DNA of 64,000 bases from Arthrobacter methylotrophus (GTDB lineage Bacteria > Actinomycetota > Actinomycetes > Actinomycetales > Micrococcaceae). A program made the position numbers and the translations under genes. Where the stretch lies: the NCBI RefSeq assembly GCF_039539965.1, contig NZ_BAABED010000001.1:2604001-2668000 (forward strand), given 5' to 3'. This document shows, piece after piece, positions 38,425 to 47,512 of this stretch. Positions within the stretch are counted from its first letter, which is position 1, and every line of letters begins with the position of its first letter. Under the pieces are notes generated by a model. It worked only from the letters and a program-made list of their open reading frames with translations, had not been told where the DNA came from and did no database searches.

Positions 38425-39059
38425 AGTGCAACCTCCCCGGCAGTTGCGGGAGCACGGAAAGACAACAGCCGCTCGGTGTACTTCGCGAGAACGTCCACTT
38501 CGAGGTTGACGCGGCCACCGGTGGCCTTGGCTCCGAGTCCCGTTTCGTCCAGGGTGGTGGGAATGAGGCCCACCTCAAACCAGGGGTTCTCTTCGTCAGC
38601 CGGGCTGACGGCGGTGACGGTGAGCGAAACGCCGTCGACGGCGATCGATCCCTTTTCGGCGATATACCGGGCCAGCGGAACCGGCACTCCGAAGCGGAGG
38701 CGGTCCCAGTTGCCCTGCGACTCGCGTTCAAGAAGCCGCCCGACGCCGTCGACGTGCCCCTGCACGACGTGGCCGTCCAAGCGGCCCCCGGCCTGTACGC
38801 AACGTTCCAGGTTCACCGTGTCGCCAGCCGCCAGTTCACCGATGGTGGTCCGGTCAAGGGTTTCGCCCATCACATCGACGCTGAACTCCTGGCCGTCCAG
38901 CTCCGTAGCGGTGAGGCATACGCCGTTGACGGCAATCGAGCCGCCCAAGGCGAGCCCTTCGGTGGTGCTGGGGGCCGTCAGGCGCAGCGTGGCGCTAGCG
39001 TCACCCTCGCGCTCGACGGACAGGACCGTGCCTTGCTCAGCAACGATTCCGGTAAACAT
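38421..39059 (-). CDS. ribE: Riboflavin synthase alpha subunit
   Basis: The 212-residue trimeric enzyme dismutates two lumazine molecules to riboflavin. The internally duplicated fold is visible: the N-terminal MFTGIVAEQGTV with GGSIAVNGVCLTATEL, and a second copy with KGSIAVDGVSLTVTAV and GHVDGVG. Its start shares one base with the ribD stop region. Expression is likely set by the FMN riboswitch upstream of ribD. Confidence 0.95.
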   Translation of the reverse strand: MFTGIVAEQGTVLSVEREGDASATLRLTAPSTTEGLALGGSIAVNGVCLTATELDGQEFSVDVMGETLDRTTIGELAAGDTVNLERCVQAGGRLDGHVVQGHVDGVGRLLERESQGNWDRLRFGVPVPLARYIAEKGSIAVDGVSLTVTAVSPADEENPWFEVGLIPTTLDETGLGAKATGGRVNLEVDVLAKYTERLLSFRAPATAGEVAL

Positions 39060-40207
39060 CAGTGTCCTCCTGTGGTGTTGTCCGGGGCATCCTTGCCCTG
39101 GAATGGTTCATGGTGTTCGTCGTGGGATTTCCACGCGGGTTTGTTTCCGTCGCTCGGTCCGGACCTCAGATGGAGCCGGAGGTCGCGGCCCAACGCATGG
39201 ACTGCACCCCCGGCGGCATCGTCCCAGTTCCATTGCTGGGCATCCGCCAGGGTGAAGATGCCCAGATCACCCAAGGCCGGTGTACCCGCACCCAAAAGGG
39301 TGGGCGCAAGATAGACAATCAATTCGTCGACGAGGCCCGCGGCCAGGAAAGCACTCAGTATTCTGGAACCGCCTTCCACCATGACATGCCGCACGCCTTC
39401 GGCGAACAGCAGTCCCAAAGCTTCGGCAGGATCCCGGGTTGGCAACTGGATGAACTTGCCGTCAGTCCCCCGCACCGCGGCATCCGGCGGGACCTCCCGC
39501 AATCCCATCACGGCCCGGATCGGCTGGCTGGCCGACTCCTGGCCATCCACTTCCCGGGCCGTCAGCCGCGGATTATCGACGAGGACAGTTTCGGTGCCAA
39601 CCAGGATCGCATCGATCAAGCGGCGCAATCCGTGGTTATCGGCCAGCGACTCGGGGCTGGAGATCCATTGGCTCGTCCCGTCCGTGGCCGCAATCCGGCT
39701 GTCCAAGGTCTGCGCGATGTGGAGTGTGACGAACGGACGCGTGGCGTCCACCGCATGGAACCATTCGCGGTTTAGATTCAAGGCCTCCGTCGCGGCTAAC
39801 CCGGACTGCACGTCCACACCCGCAGCGCGCAAAGTACCGGCACCTCCGGCAGCGGGATCATGGGGATCGTCCACGGCATAGACCACCCGCGAAATCCCGG
39901 CATCAATGATCGCTTGCGCACAGGGTCCGGTGCGCCCGGAGTGGTTGCAGGGCTCCAAGGTCACCACCATGGTGGTCCCGGTCAGGTCCAGCCCCCTCGC
40001 CTTCGCCTTCGCAATCGCATCGGCTTCGGCGTGGGCGCTCCCCGCTCCGCGGTGGTAGCCCGTGACCAGCTGCTCTCCGCCGGGCCCGAGCACAACCGCT
40101 CCAACCAAAGGATTGGCCCCGCGGTGCCCCCGGAGAGCAACGTGCAGCGCAGCGTCCATGGCTGCGGACTCGGCGTCCGAGAAGTTCCGGTTCAGCTCCT
40201 CGCTCAT
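39059..40207 (-). CDS. ribD: Bifunctional riboflavin deaminase/reductase
   Basis: The 382-residue protein has an N-terminal cytidine-deaminase-like domain with the zinc ligands in AGSAHAEADAI and LEPCNHSGRTGPC. The C-terminal reductase domain covers about residues 150-360 (RPFVTLHIAQTLDSRIA, LVDNPRLTAR, VMVEGGSRILSAFL). A Pro/His-rich tail follows. The start at 40207 overlaps the stop of a small upstream ORF by ATGA, and the longer open frame is rejected for this reason. It is the first enzyme gene behind the FMN riboswitch. Confidence 0.95.
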   Translation of the reverse strand: MSEELNRNFSDAESAAMDAALHVALRGHRGANPLVGAVVLGPGGEQLVTGYHRGAGSAHAEADAIAKAKARGLDLTGTTMVVTLEPCNHSGRTGPCAQAIIDAGISRVVYAVDDPHDPAAGGAGTLRAAGVDVQSGLAATEALNLNREWFHAVDATRPFVTLHIAQTLDSRIAATDGTSQWISSPESLADNHGLRRLIDAILVGTETVLVDNPRLTAREVDGQESASQPIRAVMGLREVPPDAAVRGTDGKFIQLPTRDPAEALGLLFAEGVRHVMVEGGSRILSAFLAAGLVDELIVYLAPTLLGAGTPALGDLGIFTLADAQQWNWDDAAGGAVHALGRDLRLHLRSGPSDGNKPAWKSHDEHHEPFQGKDAPDNTTGGH

Positions 40208-40335
40208 GAGAAGACTCCTGCGATCCGCACTTTGGAGATCGCCCAGTCGGAGATATTGCCTGGCACTTCGCGAAGCACAATGACAGATCCAGCTACGGGA
40301 ATCTGTGCTTCGAAGAGCCATCGCAGAATGCCCAT
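40204..40335 (-). CDS. 43-residue small ORF between FMN riboswitch and ribD
   Basis: An ATG at 40335 follows GGAAGGA with about five bases between, an excellent ribosome binding site. The 43-codon frame starts MGILRWLFEAQIPVAGSVIV and continues with LREVPGNISDW. Its stop overlaps the ribD start (ATGA). Composition alternates hydrophobic and charged residues, without a clear transmembrane helix. No family is known to me. The coupling and strong Shine-Dalgarno suggest it is translated and may serve to couple ribD translation to the riboswitch. Confidence 0.5.
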   Translation of the reverse strand: MGILRWLFEAQIPVAGSVIVLREVPGNISDWAISKVRIAGVFS

Positions 40336-40420
40336 GTCGTTCCTTCCCTCGAATGCCGCGATGGCTCCGGGGGGTACGACAGCGCTATGCGGGGCGCACT
40401 GGGCGCCCGAAGCATGACTG

Positions 40421-40571
40421 TACGTGCTTCTCCCATCCAGACTTTAACTGTCGGTACCGGAATTTCACCAGTTCAACCGTCCGCCGTCGTGGTTCCTGGA
40501 AGGAACCTCGACGGCTCGCGGGTCGCGGACTATAACCGCCGGTTCGGAATTACACCGACCCCGGAGCACGT
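40421..40571 (-). promoter_or_regulatory. FMN riboswitch (RFN element)
   Basis: On the minus strand the sequence contains the nearly invariant RFN blocks GGGGTCGGTGTAATTCCG, AACCGGCGGTTATAGTCCGC and GACCCGCGAGC. It ends with GGATGGGAGAAGCACG, which closes the P1 stem with GTGCTCC. The element lies about 215 bases before ribD and senses FMN to control the rib operon. A GC-rich hairpin (GGGCGC/GCGCCC, 40392-40408) directly after the aptamer may be the expression platform. Confidence 0.95.
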
Positions 40572-40652
40572 ATGTGTGTTGTTATTGTGACACAACTGGG
40601 GCCTTGGCCGATGTATTCCCGGCCGAAGATGCAAACATTTACGTCATTGTTG
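40572..40652. other. Promoter interval of the rib operon
   Basis: This AT-rich stretch between rpe and the riboswitch contains TTGTGTCACAATAACAAC on the minus strand and must contain the rib promoter. Exact boxes cannot be assigned. Confidence 0.4.
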
Positions 40653-41315
40653 TCACATTGCCGCCAACCCCGCGGCCCGCAACCGCTCAATAGCGGATGC
40701 GGGGTCCTCATGGCCGTAGACGGCGGATCCGGCAACGAACACATTTGCACCGGCCTCTGCCGCCCGGACAATGGTCTCCTCGGTGACGCCGCCGTCAACC
40801 TGCAGGGCGACGCCAATGCCGGAACCGTCGATCGCGGCACGCGCCCGGCGGATCTTGGGCAACGTGACATCCAGGAAGGACTGCCCGCCGAAGCCCGGTT
40901 CCACAGTCATGATGAGTAGCATGTCCAGCTCTGAAAGCATGTCCAGATACGGTTCCACCGGCGTCGCCGGACGAAGCGCCATACCCGCCTTGGCACCGCG
41001 AGCACGGAGCTCACGCGCAAGCTTAATGGGGGCCATCGCGGCCTCTGCATGGAAAGTCACGGAAGCGACGCCCGCGTCGGCGTAGGCCGGCGCCCAGCGG
41101 TCGGGGTCGGCGATCATCAAATGGGCGTCGAGCGGGACCGGGCTCACTGCCTGGATCCTCTCCACAATCGGCAGTCCGAGCGTCAGGTTTGGCACAAAGT
41201 GGTTGTCCATGACATCGACATGGACGGCGTCGGCATTGTTGATTCTCTTCAGCTCGGCTTCCAGGTTCACGAAGTCCGCGGACAGGATGCTCGGGTTGAT
41301 GCAGCACTCGGTCAA
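40653..41315 (-). CDS. rpe: Ribulose-phosphate 3-epimerase
   Basis: The 220-residue TIM-barrel enzyme interconverts ribulose and xylulose 5-phosphates in the pentose phosphate pathway. The N-terminus [14 protein letters not shown], the metal site [14 protein letters not shown] with DAHLMI, and [12 protein letters not shown] are all present, with [10 protein letters not shown] near the end. The start is taken as a TTG at 41315 behind GAGGGG, because no ATG fits before the conserved first strand. Its product ribulose 5-phosphate also feeds RibB. Confidence 0.94.
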   Translation of the reverse strand: MTECCINPSILSADFVNLEAELKRINNADAVHVDVMDNHFVPNLTLGLPIVERIQAVSPVPLDAHLMIADPDRWAPAYADAGVASVTFHAEAAMAPIKLARELRARGAKAGMALRPATPVEPYLDMLSELDMLLIMTVEPGFGGQSFLDVTLPKIRRARAAIDGSGIGVALQVDGGVTEETIVRAAEAGANVFVAGSAVYGHEDPASAIERLRAAGLAAM

Positions 41316-41406
41316 GGCAGTCCCCTCAGGGTTGGTGGCGCTCGTAGTTGTGGGAAATCCCCAGCTTAGGCAGGTGGGGCCTTCGGACGGGGAAGGTCGC
41401 TGAAGG

Positions 41407-42957
41407 TTAAGGCTTCTTCCGGATGAGCGCCAGGAACATCGCATCCGTTTGATGCACGTGCGGCCAAAGTTGTGCCGTCAACTCGTGCCCGGCACCCAAG
41501 TTGCCCGTCAGGCTGACAGCGTCCAACGCCGCTCCGGCGTCGATCTGCTCCAGGTCAGTCCTCTTGCGCAGGACGTCGCTGACGACTGCGGTGGTTTCCG
41601 CCGGGTGCGGCGAGCAGGTCACGTAAGCCACTACGCCGCCCGGTTTGACGGCGTCGATGGCCGACTTGAGCAAGTCACGCTGCAAGGGACCAAGATCGGC
41701 GAGGTCTTTGGGAGTCCTGCGCCAGCGCGACTCAGGACGGCGACGCAGTGCACCAAGGCCGCTGCAGGGAACGTCAACCAGCACCCGGTCGAAAGTCTCC
41801 GGCTGTTCCTCGCCGACGTCGCGCCCGTCGCCCACCCGCACGGTCCAGGCATTCGCGGGAACTGCCGCGAGCGCTTGGCTCACGAGCTTTGCCCGGTGTT
41901 CCGCGGGTTCGTTGGCCAAAAGAGTTGCACCTTCTTGATGAGCGAGGGCGGCCAGCAGCGCAGCTTTGCCGCCGGGACCGGCGCAGAGGTCCAGCCACTT
42001 CTCACCGTCCTTGGCGAGCTGTCCAAGGTCCACCGCCGCGACGGCCCGGGCCACCAATTGGGACCCAACGTCCTGGACGCGCGTAGTGCCTTCACGGATG
42101 GAGGACATGCGGCCGAGGTCGCCGCCGCTGGACAGTGCTGAGTCGATCACGAGTTCACCGGGTGTGGCCCCGTTCCCGAGGGCTTCATCAAGAGTGCCGA
42201 TGCCGGGCAGCGCCACCAAGTTCACCACGGGGGCTGCGTTGTCGGCTTCAAGGAGTTCCGTGATTTCGCTCGCGGGACGGCCATGCATGACGAGCGACTG
42301 GCGCAACGCCCTGACAATCCATTCGGGGTGCGCGTAGCGTACGGAGGCGATCTTGGTTTCGTCGGTCTCGTTTTCCAGCAGGTGGTCGAGCCACTCCGGC
42401 AGCGTCCTCGCGGTGACTCGTCGGAGCACTGCATTGATCAGCGACGACGGGCCAGCTCCGATGACTGCCCGGGCCAGCCCTACCGTCTGGTCGAGTGCGG
42501 CGTGAGCAGGAACGCGCATGGCGAGCAACTGATGGGCGCCGAGGCGCAACGCATCAAGCACTGCCGGATCGAGTTGGGCGAGCGGGCGGTCGACGCACTC
42601 GGCGAGGACGGCGTCGTACGTTCCCTGGCCGCGGAGAGCCCCGTAGGCCAGCTCGGTGGCGAATCCGGCGTCGCGCTTGTCGAGGTGATGGTGGCGGATC
42701 CGTGACGGCAGCACAAGGTTTGCGTAGGCGTCTTCTGAAGCGACTGCACGTAAGACTTCGAAGGCCACCAATCGTGCCGGATCCGCTCGCCGGGTGCGCT
42801 GCGACGGTGCATTGGTGGAGAAACCCCGCTGCGGACCCCTGTTGCGTTCGCGACCTTGGGCGTTGCGGTTACTTTCGCCGCGGGCACCGCGGTTTCCGTG
42901 GCCGCCGCCGTCCCGGTTCCCGCTGTTGTTGGGGCCGCGCCGGCCGGACTCACTCAT
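41407..42957 (-). CDS. rsmB: RsmB/NOP-family rRNA cytosine-C5 methyltransferase with Arg/Gly-rich N-terminus
   Basis: The 516-residue protein has an NusB-like RNA-binding region (about residues 60-190, [26 protein letters not shown]) and a Rossmann methyltransferase domain. The SAM site is [17 protein letters not shown]. The catalytic cysteines are in [16 protein letters not shown] and VTCSPHPAE. It should methylate C967 of 16S rRNA. The first 60 residues are a low-complexity extension rich in Gly, Arg and Asn, probably a disordered RNA-binding tail. The ATG overlaps the fmt stop, so it is coupled to fmt. Confidence 0.92.
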   Translation of the reverse strand: MSESGRRGPNNSGNRDGGGHGNRGARGESNRNAQGRERNRGPQRGFSTNAPSQRTRRADPARLVAFEVLRAVASEDAYANLVLPSRIRHHHLDKRDAGFATELAYGALRGQGTYDAVLAECVDRPLAQLDPAVLDALRLGAHQLLAMRVPAHAALDQTVGLARAVIGAGPSSLINAVLRRVTARTLPEWLDHLLENETDETKIASVRYAHPEWIVRALRQSLVMHGRPASEITELLEADNAAPVVNLVALPGIGTLDEALGNGATPGELVIDSALSSGGDLGRMSSIREGTTRVQDVGSQLVARAVAAVDLGQLAKDGEKWLDLCAGPGGKAALLAALAHQEGATLLANEPAEHRAKLVSQALAAVPANAWTVRVGDGRDVGEEQPETFDRVLVDVPCSGLGALRRRPESRWRRTPKDLADLGPLQRDLLKSAIDAVKPGGVVAYVTCSPHPAETTAVVSDVLRKRTDLEQIDAGAALDAVSLTGNLGAGHELTAQLWPHVHQTDAMFLALIRKKP

Positions 42958-43874
42958 TCGAATTCCACGCTTTCTGGTGTTGCCAAACCACGGGCCCAAT
43001 CGGCCGGCGGCATCATCTTCTTGCCCGCAGGCTGGATCCGTCCGAGCTGCACTGCATGCGAGCCGGTCCCCACAAGAACGTTCTTGCCATCCACCCGGAC
43101 TTGGCCGGGTGCCAGGTCGCGGGTGTCCGGGCGCAAGGCGACGGGTTCCAGCTTGACCCGTTGCCCGTCGAGCATGGTCCAGGCGCCGGGTTCGGGCGTG
43201 ACGCCGCGGGACCTGCGGTTGAGGGCCAGGGCCGGCTGGGTCCAGTCGAGCCGGCCGTCGTCGAGTGTCAGTTTGGGAGCAAGCGAGACGTCTCCCTGCT
43301 GCGGCTGAGGGGCGGCTTGGCCGGCGTCGACGGCGGAAAGCGTTTGGGTGAGTAGGATGGCGCCACTGCGCGCGAGCCGTTCCAGCAGATCCCCCGCAGT
43401 GTCGTCGGGCCGAACGGTTTCCGTTAAAGTCCCGAAGACGGGGCCGGTGTCGAGTCCTTCTTCCAGGAGGAAGGTCGCAGCTCCGGTGATGTCGTCACCT
43501 GCGATGACGGATCGCTGCACAGGTGCGGCGCCGCGCCACGCAGGGAGGAGGGAGAAGTGGAGGTTGATCCAGCCATGGCGTGGTATCCCGAGGGCGGCTT
43601 GGGGGACGAGGCCTCCGTAGGCCACGATCGCCGCGACGTCGGGCGCGTATGAAGCGATCCGCCCCGTGGTCTCTTGGTCCACCTTGGACGCATGGATGAT
43701 GTCGATGCCTAGTTCCGCTGCGCGGGCTGCCACCGGCGACGGCGTCAGGATCCGTTTGCGGCCGGTAGGCGCATCCGGCCTGGTCAGCACCGCGACGATC
43801 TCGAAGCCTGCATCGATCAGCGCGTCCAGAGAAGGCACGGCGACGGCTGGGGTGCCCGCAAAAAGCACCCTCAT
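42954..43874 (-). CDS. fmt: Methionyl-tRNA formyltransferase
   Basis: This 306-residue enzyme formylates initiator Met-tRNA using 10-formyltetrahydrofolate. The N-terminal MRVLFAGTPAVAVPSLDALI and the active-site block HGWINLHFSLLPAWRGAAPVQRSVIAGD (Asn and His) with LDTGPVF are typical. The C-terminal OB-like domain follows residue 210. It overlaps def and rsmB by four bases at each end, forming a def-fmt-rsmB operon. Confidence 0.96.
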   Translation of the reverse strand: MRVLFAGTPAVAVPSLDALIDAGFEIVAVLTRPDAPTGRKRILTPSPVAARAAELGIDIIHASKVDQETTGRIASYAPDVAAIVAYGGLVPQAALGIPRHGWINLHFSLLPAWRGAAPVQRSVIAGDDITGAATFLLEEGLDTGPVFGTLTETVRPDDTAGDLLERLARSGAILLTQTLSAVDAGQAAPQPQQGDVSLAPKLTLDDGRLDWTQPALALNRRSRGVTPEPGAWTMLDGQRVKLEPVALRPDTRDLAPGQVRVDGKNVLVGTGSHAVQLGRIQPAGKKMMPPADWARGLATPESVEFE

Positions 43875-44437
43875 TGGGCAGCCCCGAAACTGCCGAAGCT
43901 GGATCCGACCGTGTTGGCACGCTTGGCGGTGGTCCGATCAGTTACGGAGTGGTAATTTGCCGCGCGGATGGCGCGGAGGGCGGCTTTGCGGTCCTCGCCT
44001 TCGAGGCGGTCAGTGAAAAGGACCCCGTCCAAATGGTCGGTCTCGTGTTGGAAACAGCGGGCGAGCATGCCCTCCGCCTCGACCGACACGGGTTTGCCGT
44101 TGATATCCATTCCGGTGGCCCGGGTCGTCCTGCGGCGGCTAACCGGGAAAGCGAGTCCCGGAATGGAGAGGCAGCCTTCCACTTCGTCCGGCTGGAAGTC
44201 ATCGCTGTTCTCCAGCACGGGGTTGATGATGTGGCCTTCCACGCCGCCGATCCGGTACGTGAATACCCTTTGGCTCACGCCAACCTGCGGGGCGGCGAGC
44301 CCGGCACCGTCCACGTCTTCCATGGTCTCCGTCATGTCCGACACAAGTTTGGCGAGCTCAGGACCGAATTCCGTGACTGGATCAGCAACCGTGCGGAGCA
44401 CGGGATCGCCGATGATACGGATACTCAAAATGGCCAT
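43871..44437 (-). CDS. def: Peptide deformylase
   Basis: The 188-residue metalloenzyme removes the N-formyl group from nascent proteins. The three conserved motifs are readable: GAGLAAPQVGVSQR, EGCLSIPG with the Cys ligand, and CFQHETDHLDG with the HExxH variant. The start ATG is at 44437. It pairs functionally with Fmt, whose gene starts in its stop codon. Confidence 0.96.
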   Translation of the reverse strand: MAILSIRIIGDPVLRTVADPVTEFGPELAKLVSDMTETMEDVDGAGLAAPQVGVSQRVFTYRIGGVEGHIINPVLENSDDFQPDEVEGCLSIPGLAFPVSRRRTTRATGMDINGKPVSVEAEGMLARCFQHETDHLDGVLFTDRLEGEDRKAALRAIRAANYHSVTDRTTAKRANTVGSSFGSFGAAQ

Positions 44438-44488
44438 GTGCTGTCTTTCCTCACGATCGGCAAAACTTCGGGGCCCGGAAAAGGGCGC

Positions 44489-45370
44489 CTAGTCCAGTTT
44501 AGTTGAGCCTGCGGGCGCCGCTGTGGCGGTGTACGACGGCGGAGCTACAGCAAGCAGCGCCGTACCCGCCGCAGCAACATCAGCAGACATCTCCCACACC
44601 CGCTTCAAGGCGCAGAATTTCCACCAATGGTGCTTGAGGACGTCCGGATTGGCCCGCTGGGGACGGACTTCCGTCTCGCCGATGGCCACGGCAAGGAGGA
44701 CGGGGTTCTCTCCGTATTTCCACGGTTCCCACTCCCCTGCCACCGGATCCACCAGGCTTTCCTCGGCCTTCATGCCGGCTACGAGTTGCATCACCACCTT
44801 GTCGTCAAGGGGTTTCACCGTTCCATCACGAGCGGTGCCTTTGGTCTTGTAGTCGATCAAACAGACCCTCCCGTTGATTTTGGCCACGAGGTCCAGCGTT
44901 CCGGCGTAGCCGACGCTTGAGTTCCACACGGTGATCTCGGGTGCAATGGGCTCCACCCGGTATAACTCCCACCATTCATCGAAGCGGTCCGCGAAGGCTT
45001 CTTCGCCGTTTGAAGCTAGCTCTTCGCGCGTTTCCTTCATTCGGTGCGGGCGTCCTAGGGCATGGATGGCCACTTGTTCGCAGTAGTTATGGACTCGATC
45101 GCCGCGGCGTGCGGCGTCGTCCCGGTAAACCTCCGCTGCCTTGGCGGCTTTGTTGACAGCCTGCCGCATCTTCGCGGGGCTGGAGAGATGCTGGGGAAGC
45201 TCCGGATCTTTTGCCAAGCTGCTGGCCCCCATATAACCGAACCAGCCGTCCAGGGAGTGGGCCTGCTGGCCGATCACCGTGGTGATGGAAGGGACCGAAA
45301 AGGACTCGGCCGTGGACCGGGCATACATCCGGCCATATTCGGTAGCGTGGGCAAGCAATGGATCTGTCAT
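44489..45370 (-). CDS. PD-(D/E)XK nuclease superfamily protein
   Basis: The 293-residue protein has a central nuclease-like core: the Glu-containing helix near PEITVWNSSVGYAGTLDLVAKI, then VCLIDYKTKG. This gives the pattern D (GTLD) followed by DYKTK, as in RecB/Cas4-type PD-(D/E)XK folds. The N-terminal half is helical with SVPSITTVI, a feature of phage-type exonuclease relatives. It is a single gene without helicase or CRISPR partners, located upstream of def on the same strand. The function is not known; a DNA repair role is inferred only from the fold. Confidence 0.7.
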   Translation of the reverse strand: MTDPLLAHATEYGRMYARSTAESFSVPSITTVIGQQAHSLDGWFGYMGASSLAKDPELPQHLSSPAKMRQAVNKAAKAAEVYRDDAARRGDRVHNYCEQVAIHALGRPHRMKETREELASNGEEAFADRFDEWWELYRVEPIAPEITVWNSSVGYAGTLDLVAKINGRVCLIDYKTKGTARDGTVKPLDDKVVMQLVAGMKAEESLVDPVAGEWEPWKYGENPVLLAVAIGETEVRPQRANPDVLKHHWWKFCALKRVWEMSADVAAAGTALLAVAPPSYTATAAPAGSTKLD

Positions 45371-45548
45371 GGGAAAACTCTTTCACACACCACTGACAAG
45401 AAGGCGCGTCGGCTCGGTCTCCTCCATCGCAATGAGGGCGCGCTCACGCCGTCCCCTTCGTAACTAATCGGGCACTCATGCATGGCGATCCTGCTTTCTT
45501 GACCCGCGATGCCATAATTGGTCACGTCCTCGGCTACGGGAGCGAACA

Positions 45549-46697
45549 ATGGTCCTCGATGTATCAACACTGCGCGTGGTTCTTGGCGTGGTCGCTCTCA
45601 CCCTGCTTCTTCTGTTTTATGCATCGTTCAGGCGCACGCGCTCGCCGTACAGCGGATGGTGGTGCATTGCCCTCCTTTTCTTTCTTTCAGGGAACCTGGC
45701 TTTTCTTTTCAATGGGACGCCGCAGCAATTCTGGGCAAATCCGACGGGGAATGTCCTCTTGGTGGGTGGGGCGTTCAGTGTCTGGTCCGGCGCCCGCTCG
45801 CTAAGAATGTTGCCGCCGCCAAAATGGCAGTTTTCGGCGGCGTGTGGCGTCACGGCGTTCGCCTCGATATTGGAAAGCCCTGCTCACAACACGTGGTCCG
45901 GGGGCCTGGTTTATCTGGGCTTCATGACGTTGGGCATCGGGCTGGCGTCGCGCGATCTTTGGCGCCTGGATTCCAGCTACTCCCACGTGCACAAATCGAT
46001 GGCCCTGGCCGCGGCATTCCTGTCTGCTTACTATTTCTGCCGCCTGTCCGTATATTTCGTCGAAGGGCCGACAGGTCCGGACTTCCGCCTGTACTTTGGC
46101 CCGTCCATGGCCAGTCTGGTCACGTTGATACTGCTGGTTGCCGTGTCTTTCAGCATGACAGCCCTCAGTAACGATCAGTTGATCAACCGGCTCAGTGAAC
46201 GCGCTGCCCACGACAACCTGACCGGCCTCCTCAACCGTGGCACTTTCATAGACCTTGCCACCAAGGAACTTCAGCGACTACACACCACAAACTCCGTCGC
46301 CTCCCTGGTCTTGGCCGACCTGGACCACTTCAAGGGGATCAACGACGAGTACGGCCATGCCGCCGGTGACGCCGCGCTACAAGCCTTCGCTGCCGCCTGC
46401 ACTGAGTCGGTACGGTCCACCGACCTGGTTGGACGCTACGGCGGTGAAGAATTCATCCTGCTCCTACCAGGAGCCAACCAGGAGCGGGCCGAGAGCATCG
46501 CGGCCGACATCAGCCGTGCCTTGGCAGCAACCGGGAGTCTCGACCATCTCCAGATTCCGACGGTGAGTTATGGAGTGACCTCCAGCCAGCACGGCGCCGT
46601 CGGCCTCACCGCAATGATTGCTGCCGCCGACGCAGCCCTCTACCAAGCCAAATCGCTCGGGCGGAACCGCGTGGTCAGCGCCGGTCCGCCTTCTTGA
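45549..46697 (+). CDS. Membrane-bound diguanylate cyclase
   Basis: The 382-residue protein starts with about six hydrophobic segments (residues 8-205, for example VLGVVALTLLLLFYASF and SLVTLILLVAVSFSM). A GGDEF domain follows after HDNLTGLLNRGTF. The catalytic motif reads RYGGEEF, the active GGEEF form, and an RxxD inhibitory site (RSTD) sits five residues before it. It should therefore make cyclic di-GMP from GTP under product inhibition. The metal-binding DLDHFKGINDEYGHAAGD is intact. No phosphodiesterase is adjacent. Confidence 0.92.
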   Translation: MVLDVSTLRVVLGVVALTLLLLFYASFRRTRSPYSGWWCIALLFFLSGNLAFLFNGTPQQFWANPTGNVLLVGGAFSVWSGARSLRMLPPPKWQFSAACGVTAFASILESPAHNTWSGGLVYLGFMTLGIGLASRDLWRLDSSYSHVHKSMALAAAFLSAYYFCRLSVYFVEGPTGPDFRLYFGPSMASLVTLILLVAVSFSMTALSNDQLINRLSERAAHDNLTGLLNRGTFIDLATKELQRLHTTNSVASLVLADLDHFKGINDEYGHAAGDAALQAFAAACTESVRSTDLVGRYGGEEFILLLPGANQERAESIAADISRALAATGSLDHLQIPTVSYGVTSSQHGAVGLTAMIAAADAALYQAKSLGRNRVVSAGPPS

Positions 46698-46706
46698 GAA
46701 TCAATA

Positions 46707-46744
46707 TGTGATTTGCGTCAGAGTATATTGTGATTTGCGTCACG
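46707..46744 (+). promoter_or_regulatory. Two CRP/GlxR-like sites upstream of the acetate genes
   Basis: TGTGATTTGCGTCA occurs twice (46707-46720 and 46729-46742), 22 bases apart, on the same face of the helix. The second copy extends to TGTGA-N6-TCACG, one base from the CRP/GlxR consensus TGTGA-N6-TCACA; the first reads TGTGA-N6-TCAGA. They lie about 90-125 bases before the acetate transporter gene. Control by a cAMP-responsive regulator is inferred. Confidence 0.6.
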
Positions 46745-46831
46745 GCACTTTTCAATATCGACTTGCACACTCAGGTGTACTCTGATATAAGTCACCGGCA
46801 GTGGAGCTGGTGCCGACCAAGGAGTCGTACC

Positions 46832-47506
46832 ATGAGTGTCGAATCTAGTTCTGCCGCGGGAACCGTCCCGGCCGATAGTGGTCACCGGGCTGCAAATCCC
46901 CTATCAGCCCAAGGCCCTGTAATTTCTCCACAGGCGAGCCCCAGCCCCCCATTTGCCGATCCGGCTGCTTTGGGTTTGGGCGCTTTCGCAATGACGACGT
47001 TCGTCTTGAGTGCCATTAATGCCGGCCTGATCGTCAAAGCCGACGAACCCGTTGTCTTGGGACTTGCACTTTTTTACGGCGGCCTCGCACAATTCGGCGC
47101 AGGTATCTGGGAGTTTGCCAACCGCAATGTCTTCGGTGCGACCGCTTTCTGCTCGTACGGAGCGTTCTGGCTCTCGTTCTGGTTCTTGAGCCAATTCAGT
47201 GCAGCCAGCCTTCCCGCCGCCGACGCTGGCAAGGCTGTGGGCCTTTACCTGCTGGCCTGGGCAATCTTTACGGCCTACATGACCATTGCCTCGTGGCGCG
47301 TCAGCCTGGGCGTCTTTGCGGTCTTCGTCTTCTTGACCCTCACGTTCATCGCGTTGTTCATCGGCGCCTTCGCGGGGGCAAGCGGCATGACGATGCTGGG
47401 CGGCTGGCTGGGCCTCGTGACGGCGCTCATTGCTTGGTACTGCTCCCTCGCGGTCGTCGCGAACTCCACCTTCAAGCGGACCGTGCTCCCGGTGGGGCGA
47501 CGGTGA
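46832..47506 (+). CDS. Acetate uptake transporter (GPR1/FUN34/YaaH family)
   Basis: The 224-residue inner-membrane protein has an N-terminal hydrophilic stretch of about 45 residues, then six hydrophobic helices: LGAFAMTTFVLSAINAGLI, LGLALFYGGLAQFGAGIWE, ATAFCSYGAFWLSFWFL and three more. The pattern GGLAQFxAGxWEFxxxNxFGATAF is the family signature (SatP/YaaH). It should take up acetate or succinate with protons. The ATG at 46832 follows AAGGAG; the earlier in-frame start is inside the promoter region. The acs gene follows immediately. Confidence 0.9.
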   Translation: MSVESSSAAGTVPADSGHRAANPLSAQGPVISPQASPSPPFADPAALGLGAFAMTTFVLSAINAGLIVKADEPVVLGLALFYGGLAQFGAGIWEFANRNVFGATAFCSYGAFWLSFWFLSQFSAASLPAADAGKAVGLYLLAWAIFTAYMTIASWRVSLGVFAVFVFLTLTFIALFIGAFAGASGMTMLGGWLGLVTALIAWYCSLAVVANSTFKRTVLPVGRR

Positions 47507-47512
47507 CCGGTG

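Noticed and set aside
44489..45370. Cas4 nuclease
   Set aside because: It has a PD-(D/E)XK core but no visible Fe-S cysteine cluster and no CRISPR locus or cas neighbours.
45367..45484. Small minus-strand ORF whose stop overlaps the PD-(D/E)XK gene start
   Set aside because: It has an ATGA overlap but only a weak ribosome binding site, and its Arg/Ser/Pro-rich composition looks like a non-coding frame.
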